Source: Methanobacterium sp. | GTDB lineage: Archaea > Methanobacteriota > Methanobacteria > Methanobacteriales > Methanobacteriaceae | Assembly: GCA_018263005.1 (NCBI GenBank) | Contig: JADFDH010000008.1 | Coordinates: 1-27,884 of the forward strand | Reading direction: 5' to 3' | DNA length: 27,884 bases | In this document: positions 23,489 through 27,884 of the stretch, piece by piece | Numbering within the stretch: the first letter of the stretch is position 1 | Layout of the letters: each line of letters opens with the position of its first letter | Translations under genes and position numbers: made by a program | The notes under the pieces: model-generated | The model's database searches: none | Told to the model about the DNA's origin: nothing | Seen by the model: the letters and a program-made list of their open reading frames with translations, nothing else

Positions 23489-24280
23489 TTAAATAGTATC
23501 TTTTAGAATATCCGGGGATGCTCCTCCCAGGACAACCAGGGCCTCAGCTTCCAAAAAGTGCAGTTGTGAAGGTATTATTAGACAGTGCAATGGCCCTCCG
23601 AAATCCTCTAAGAGAAGGTTTTCTACCTTATCTGCTCGTACCAATGGTTTTTCAGCACCTGCACGTGCTATAACAATTACTAAAGTATCATTGGTCACTA
23701 TATTTTTTTTTCTTTCACCCTCCACCTGTAATAAATATTCTAAGCCCTGATTTGCCGTCATATAACGATTTATATGGGATTGAATATCCAGAAGTACCAG
23801 AGTATGCATTTGATTGTCTAAATTAGCTTCTATAGCCTGATATGGTGAATGTGGGAAGTAATTTTCATGGGTAAACGGTATGGTGGTGACTTTGCCGAAT
23901 TTATAGGCCTGTAATCCAGCTATACCTGGGGCGGCAGATAGAATAGATGAAGAATGAATAACCACCGTATCTATACCTGATTTTTTGGCCTGAATCATCA
24001 TATCCATATGTGTTGTGGCAATTAAAGGGTCACCAGCGCATAAAAATGCAACATCTTCTGTTTCTGATTTTTTTAAGGGTATGTTCTCTTCTTCTACCTC
24101 TTCCCTGCTTAGAATAATTATCTCCTTATTGATGGTTTCCTCCAGAAATTCCAGGTCACCACCAAATAAGCGGGAGGTGTAGAATTCAGCATATATTACA
24201 TCAGCTTTCCTAAGGGCTTCCAATCCCTTTAATGATATGTCTTTTTCATCATATAGTCCTAAACCCACCAAATAAAGCAT
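23489..24280 (-). CDS. dphB: Diphthine synthase
   Basis: DphB trimethylates the modified histidine of elongation factor aEF-2 during diphthamide synthesis. It is a tetrapyrrole-methylase fold with the N-terminal LYLVGLGLYDEKDISLKGLEAL, FLCAGDPLIATTH (79-91), PGIAGLQAYKFGK and a C-terminal LHFLEAEAL. Length 263 is typical of the archaeal enzyme. AAGGTGA lies 7 nt before ATG 24280. It is the first gene of a two-gene unit with the Dam-type methyltransferase. Confidence 0.95.
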   Translation of the reverse strand: MLYLVGLGLYDEKDISLKGLEALRKADVIYAEFYTSRLFGGDLEFLEETINKEIIILSREEVEEENIPLKKSETEDVAFLCAGDPLIATTHMDMMIQAKKSGIDTVVIHSSSILSAAPGIAGLQAYKFGKVTTIPFTHENYFPHSPYQAIEANLDNQMHTLVLLDIQSHINRYMTANQGLEYLLQVEGERKKNIVTNDTLVIVIARAGAEKPLVRADKVENLLLEDFGGPLHCLIIPSQLHFLEAEALVVLGGASPDILKDTI

Positions 24281-24375
24281 TAAATATCACCTTGATTTAT
24301 AATTTTAAAGATATAAACCAATATACTAAAATTTATTCTACAGTTTAAAGTTATATTCTTATTCCGCATAATAAT

Positions 24376-24427
24376 TGATATAATAATTTTACAAAGAGCA
24401 TGATATAATAATTTTTTTTAAAGAGCA
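24376..24427. repeat. Two adjacent ~26-bp direct repeats upstream of trm5
   Basis: Copies at 24376-24400 and 24401-24427 share TGATATAATAATTTT and end in AAAGAGCA; the second has two extra bases between. They lie in the 211-nt divergent region between dphB and trm5, just before the trm5 TATA box. No gene is seen in this spacer. Confidence 0.6.
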
Positions 24428-24429
24428 GG

Positions 24430-24437
24430 TTTATATG
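24430..24437 (+). promoter_or_regulatory. TATA box of trm5
   Basis: TTTATATG is an archaeal TATA-type element. Transcription would start near 24460, with a leader of about 30 nt containing the GGGAG site at 24481-24485. Confidence 0.5.
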
Positions 24438-24491
24438 TTTTATTTAATTGGATCTCAATCAATTATTTAGATTTTATTCAGGGAGAATCAG

Positions 24492-25511
24492 ATGATCGCA
24501 GCAAAAATCCCAAAAAACCAGGCCGACTACGTGCGCAGGATCTTGCTTAAATATTCATTTATAGACCGGGAATTTAAAATAAAACGTACAGATACGCATG
24601 TATTAATCCCTCTCAATAAGGAACCCTCAGAAGAGATCTTAGCGGAAATAGGAGCTCATCTGGATGTGGTGGATGAATCCTTTGATGTTCAGAAAAAAAA
24701 TCCCCGGAGTATGAGAGAATATCTAAAAGGACGAATTGAACCAGGAAAGATTGATGAAATAAATAAATCATTTGATATAATTGGTGATGTAGTTATCCTG
24801 GAAATACCAGATGAATTCGAATCTATTAAATATTTAATAGCCGATGCTGCGTTGAAATTCACCAAACGCCGGTCAGTATACCGTAAAGGAAGTAAAGTGA
24901 AAGGGATAAAGAGAACACGGTCCCTGGAATTTCTGGCTGGTGAAGACATCTCAGAAACCATACATAAAGAATACGGTTCCAAATTCATGTTAGATGTACG
25001 GAAAGTATATTTCAGCCCCCGATTAGCAACAGAGAGGGAAAAGATAGTTCGGCAGGTTGAAGATGATGAAATAATACTGGACATGTTCGCGGGGGTGGGT
25101 CCTTTCTCCATAAGTATCGCAAGAGAGCATATGGTACGAATTTATGCAGTGGACATCAACTCTGATGCAATTCATTATTTGAAAAAGAATATAGAGCTTA
25201 ATAAAGTTAAAGGTGAAATAATTCCCATCCTCGCAGATGTTAAAGAATTCTTAAAAAATAGTGATGTTGAAGCAGATAGGATTATTATGAATTTACCAGG
25301 TATGGCCTGTAAATTTTTAGCTGATGCTATCTCATCCCTAAAAAGGGGTGGAATATTACATTATTATGAGTTTTCCTCAGACTTCGAGGTACCGGTGGCT
25401 AGAATTCGAGAAGCCGCGGGTTCTCGTGAAGTTACCATTCTTGATAAAAAAAGGGTTAAATCCTCCAGTCCCGGCAGATGGCATATGGGAATTGATGCTA
25501 AAATCCATTGA
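24492..25511 (+). CDS. trm5: tRNA (guanine(37)-N1)-methyltransferase Trm5
   Basis: Trm5 methylates G37 of tRNA, preventing frameshifting. The 339-residue form has the N-terminal D1 domain (~1-65) followed by the catalytic core: SPRLATERE (175-183, with the family's catalytic Arg/Glu pair at R177 and E181 or E183), SAM motif DMFAGVGPFS (197-206), AVDIN (219-223), MNLPG (266-270) and HYYEF (290-294). The domain set matches Trm5b-type archaeal enzymes. GGGAG lies 6 nt before ATG 24492. It is divergent from dphB. Confidence 0.95.
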   Translation: MIAAKIPKNQADYVRRILLKYSFIDREFKIKRTDTHVLIPLNKEPSEEILAEIGAHLDVVDESFDVQKKNPRSMREYLKGRIEPGKIDEINKSFDIIGDVVILEIPDEFESIKYLIADAALKFTKRRSVYRKGSKVKGIKRTRSLEFLAGEDISETIHKEYGSKFMLDVRKVYFSPRLATEREKIVRQVEDDEIILDMFAGVGPFSISIAREHMVRIYAVDINSDAIHYLKKNIELNKVKGEIIPILADVKEFLKNSDVEADRIIMNLPGMACKFLADAISSLKRGGILHYYEFSSDFEVPVARIREAAGSREVTILDKKRVKSSSPGRWHMGIDAKIH

Positions 25512-25599
25512 ATAAGAAAACATCGCACAAATATTTATTTAAGCTGTACCATAATAAGAAGATAATTCATTAAATGAAATAATCACAGGTTATTGTACC

Positions 25600-26511
25600 A
25601 TGTCCCGCATAACTTTTTTAGACAACACCACCGGTGGAGAGAACAATTTTTGGAGATATCTATTCACCATCATCTTAACCTGGGGATCCGCTATAATTTT
25701 TGAAATCATACTCCTCCTAGCGGTAATGGTTTATTTCATATCCCAAGGATTTGATACCAGCTATTTCCTGGAAATCATCCTGAATAATCCCCTGGTAACC
25801 ATCGCAATCCTTGGTGTTACTTATGTTATCTCCCTGATATTTCTATACATCGGTGTGCGATTCATCCATCAAAGAAAATTCATCACACTTATTAACACCG
25901 ACTTCCAGTTCAGCTGGAGAAAGCTGATAAAGGGAGGGGTAATTTGGATTGTCCTATTAACCATAGGAACCATATTAACTCTTTTATTTGATCCGAGTAG
26001 CCTGAAGATAACTTTCAACGCCAGTGCCTTCTCCATCCTCTTAATTGTTAGCCTTCTAGTGTTTCCTATCCAGGCTTCTTTTGAAGAATTGTTTTTCCGC
26101 GGTTATCTGATGCAGGGATTTGGTTTACTATCAAAAAAGCCCTGGATCCCTTTATTAATCACTTCGGTTATTTTTGCTTTACTTCATTATTTTAACGCAG
26201 GCACTACCCTCGTCAGTATTGATATGATACTACAGGCTTTTATTGTAGGACTGATGCTGGGAATTATCACCTTAGGCGAAAACCGTTTGGAAACTGCCAT
26301 GGGAGTTCATATAGCCAATAACTTGTTTGTGTGCTTAATAGCCAACAACCCCACCGGATTTACGGAGAACTTACCCTCTATTTTCACCTACACCGCATTA
26401 CCCGATCCTCTGATAGATTCATTAGGTATTAGCCTATATGCTCTGGTTTTATTAGTCATAATATTCTGGGGTAGAAAAGAGGATGTTTATCGCATATTCC
26501 GCCAAGAGTAA
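25600..26511 (+). CDS. CPBP-family intramembrane metalloprotease
   Basis: A polytopic membrane protein (303 aa, about eight helices) with the CPBP/Abi signatures: E162-E163-x3-R167 (FEELFFRGYL), H196 (FALLHYFN) and H237-x3-N (HIANN). The family is related to the Rce1 CAAX protease and includes bacteriocin-immunity and regulatory proteases; the substrate here is unknown. The last helix ends in a basic tail. AGGT at 25587-25590 is 9 nt before ATG 25600. It is probably its own unit, 88 nt after trm5. Confidence 0.9.
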   Translation: MSRITFLDNTTGGENNFWRYLFTIILTWGSAIIFEIILLLAVMVYFISQGFDTSYFLEIILNNPLVTIAILGVTYVISLIFLYIGVRFIHQRKFITLINTDFQFSWRKLIKGGVIWIVLLTIGTILTLLFDPSSLKITFNASAFSILLIVSLLVFPIQASFEELFFRGYLMQGFGLLSKKPWIPLLITSVIFALLHYFNAGTTLVSIDMILQAFIVGLMLGIITLGENRLETAMGVHIANNLFVCLIANNPTGFTENLPSIFTYTALPDPLIDSLGISLYALVLLVIIFWGRKEDVYRIFRQE

Positions 26512-26568
26512 AAAAATAGATAATAGTTCAATATAAGCTAATGATAAAAAAAATAGAGAAGTTTTCAT

Positions 26569-27156
26569 ATGGGATTTATGGACAGATTTAAAAGTGCTCA
26601 AAGATGGTATAACCAGGGTGTTAAACTGGCACAGCAGGGAAAATATGAAGAATCCCTGGAATACTTTGACAAAGCCCTGGAGAGGAATCCTAAATTAGAT
26701 ATAGCATTAAATAGCCGTGGATTAATATTGGAGAAACTGGAACGATACCAAGAAGCTGTTGAATCCTTTGATGAAGCGTTGCGGATAGATCCAGAATATA
26801 TCATTGCCCTGATAAATAAGGGAATCGTCCTGGGAAAATTAGAAAAATACCCTGAAGCTATAGTTTGTTTTGATCATGCCCTGGAATTATACCCGGATCA
26901 GGTTCTAGCCTGGACCAACAAGGGTATTGCCTTGTGTAAGCTTGTAAAATATGATGAAGCATTATTATGCTTTAATAAGGCTTTAGAGATAGAACCGGAT
27001 AACGCTTCAGCCTATTATAATAAGGGACTGGTCTTTAAAGAACTTGGAAAGTATGATGAAGCAGTAAATTCATTTGAAAAAGCGTTGAAGATCAATCCCG
27101 GCTATGAGGCCGCTTGGAAAGCTAAGGAAGAAATCATAAAAAATAATATAGCTTAA
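26569..27156 (+). CDS. Tetratricopeptide (TPR) repeat protein
   Basis: After a short basic N-terminus (MGFMDRFKSAQR) the protein consists of five consecutive 34-residue TPR units (~11-44, 45-78, 79-112, 113-146, 147-180) with the canonical W/Y-x2-G-x3, Y-EA and A-x3-P positions, then a capping helix. TPR solenoids scaffold protein-protein contacts. There is no signal peptide or membrane helix, so it is cytosolic. Such proteins are numerous in Methanobacteriales; a partner is not indicated. No strong ribosome site is seen. Confidence 0.9.
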   Translation: MGFMDRFKSAQRWYNQGVKLAQQGKYEESLEYFDKALERNPKLDIALNSRGLILEKLERYQEAVESFDEALRIDPEYIIALINKGIVLGKLEKYPEAIVCFDHALELYPDQVLAWTNKGIALCKLVKYDEALLCFNKALEIEPDNASAYYNKGLVFKELGKYDEAVNSFEKALKINPGYEAAWKAKEEIIKNNIA

Positions 27157-27220
27157 CTCTGTTAATTTTTAACTAAATATTTTATAATCCTAATTTTTCT
27201 ACCAAAAATTGATAATATAA

Positions 27221-27228
27221 TTTTTTTT
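27221..27228 (+). terminator. T8 terminator after the TPR gene
   Basis: A run of eight T lies about 65 nt after the TPR gene stop, just before the convergent uracil-DNA glycosylase gene ends. Confidence 0.5.
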
Positions 27229-27232
27229 CTCT

Positions 27233-27781
27233 TTAATTATGATCTATGTTCTTTTTAAGTTTCAACATATCCTCTTTTAGTTGGGGTAAGAGTTTACGAG
27301 AGTATAAAGCTGCTGCCGGATGGAATAATGCCATATATTTTCTACCATCAACTTGATAGGTCTGTCCATGGATCTTTTTTATGTTACTTTCACCGATGAG
27401 AGCGTAAATAGCGCTGTTTCCTAATAGGCCAATGATATCCGGGTTTATTATTTCAATCTGTTTCTTTAAAAATAGTCTGATACAAGTGGAGTATTCCGCC
27501 TTCCTCGGTTTTCGGTTGTTTTCTGGTCGGCATTTTACTATGGATGTGATATAAATCTGGGATCGATCCATTCCTGCATCCTGGATCAGCTCACTTAACA
27601 ACTTACCGGAACTGCCTATGAAGGGTCTTCCTGTTTCATCTTCATTCCTACCAGGCGCTTCACCTATGAGCATTATTTTAGCATTCTCCGGGCCTTCCCC
27701 AAATACTGTGTGTGTTCTACTTTCATTTAAAGGACATTGATTGCAGTTATTGGCTTGGTTACAGAGTTCCTGGAGTTTCAT
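27233..27781 (-). CDS. Family-4 uracil-DNA glycosylase ([4Fe-4S])
   Basis: Removes uracil from DNA in base-excision repair. It is full length (182 aa). The cluster ligands are C13, C16, C84 and C100. Motif A is GEAPGRNEDETGRPFIG (40-56), and the C-terminal motif HPAAAL (154-159) holds the catalytic-site histidine region. These mark family 4 (thermophile/archaeal UDGa-like). ATG 27781 lacks a Shine-Dalgarno sequence; A/T-rich TTTAAAATTT about 25-30 nt upstream suggests a leaderless transcript. The 103 nt beyond it to the window end hold no recognisable gene. Confidence 0.93.
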   Translation of the reverse strand: MKLQELCNQANNCNQCPLNESRTHTVFGEGPENAKIMLIGEAPGRNEDETGRPFIGSSGKLLSELIQDAGMDRSQIYITSIVKCRPENNRKPRKAEYSTCIRLFLKKQIEIINPDIIGLLGNSAIYALIGESNIKKIHGQTYQVDGRKYMALFHPAAALYSRKLLPQLKEDMLKLKKNIDHN

Positions 27782-27884
27782 GGTTTCAATAAATTATTAA
27801 ATTTTAAAATCTTCAATTATCCTATACTAGTTTAAAATGGTTAAATATCTCTTCTCTATTAAAAAGAATTTAATTATCCTCTGC

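Overview
The window looks like chromosomal DNA from a hydrogenotrophic methanogen of the order Methanobacteriales, most likely Methanobacterium or a close relative. The evidence is the combination of heterodisulfide reductase genes (hdrC-hdrB), an F420H2 oxidase (fprA), 2-phosphoglycerate kinase, diphthine synthase, the archaeal tRNA m1G37 methyltransferase Trm5, an ArcS-like TGT-fold protein and two methanogen proteins that look like DUF2096 and DUF749. Intergenic DNA is very A+T rich, with archaeal TATA boxes, GGAGG/GGTGA ribosome binding sites and T-run terminators. I see no rRNA, tRNA, insertion sequence or CRISPR array.

Layout. 1-5.9 kb, + strand: the 3' end of a PiT phosphate transporter; fprA for oxygen removal; a small unknown protein; and a three-gene signalling cluster (membrane histidine kinase, single-domain response regulator, REC-PAS-HisKA_2 kinase) with no DNA-binding output. 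6.0-9.0 kb, - strand: DUF749-like, DUF2096-like, metallophosphoesterase, 2-phosphoglycerate kinase and an overlapping CBS-domain protein. 9.1-11.0 kb, - strand: hdrC-hdrB, in which hdrC has a 112-residue acidic N-terminal extension placed before a well-preserved internal start. 11.3 kb: a short ArcS/TGT-like protein.

12.0-16.3 kb, - strand: a compact carotenoid set of a CruF-like hydratase, a CrtI phytoene desaturase, a CrtB phytoene synthase and a UbiA prenyltransferase of the lycopene-elongase type. Together these resemble the C50 (bacterioruberin-type) pathway of haloarchaea. A divergent UbiB/ABC1 kinase-like gene follows, apparently transcribed leaderless. This carotenoid module in a strictly anaerobic methanogen is the most notable system here. 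With fprA and an Hsp20 gene it suggests investment in oxygen or membrane stress tolerance (inference).

18.2-27.8 kb: Hsp20, a small membrane protein with an apparent non-ATG start, a probable ABC exporter plus SAM-methyltransferase operon, a small unknown protein, an orphan Dam-type DNA methyltransferase behind diphthine synthase, Trm5, a CPBP-family membrane protease, a TPR protein and a family-4 uracil-DNA glycosylase.

Several gene starts were set by ribosome-binding-site spacing. In four cases (the genes ending at 8721, 9129, 18654 and 19172) the longest reading frame begins inside or directly against the Shine-Dalgarno sequence, and the true start lies 9 bases further in.
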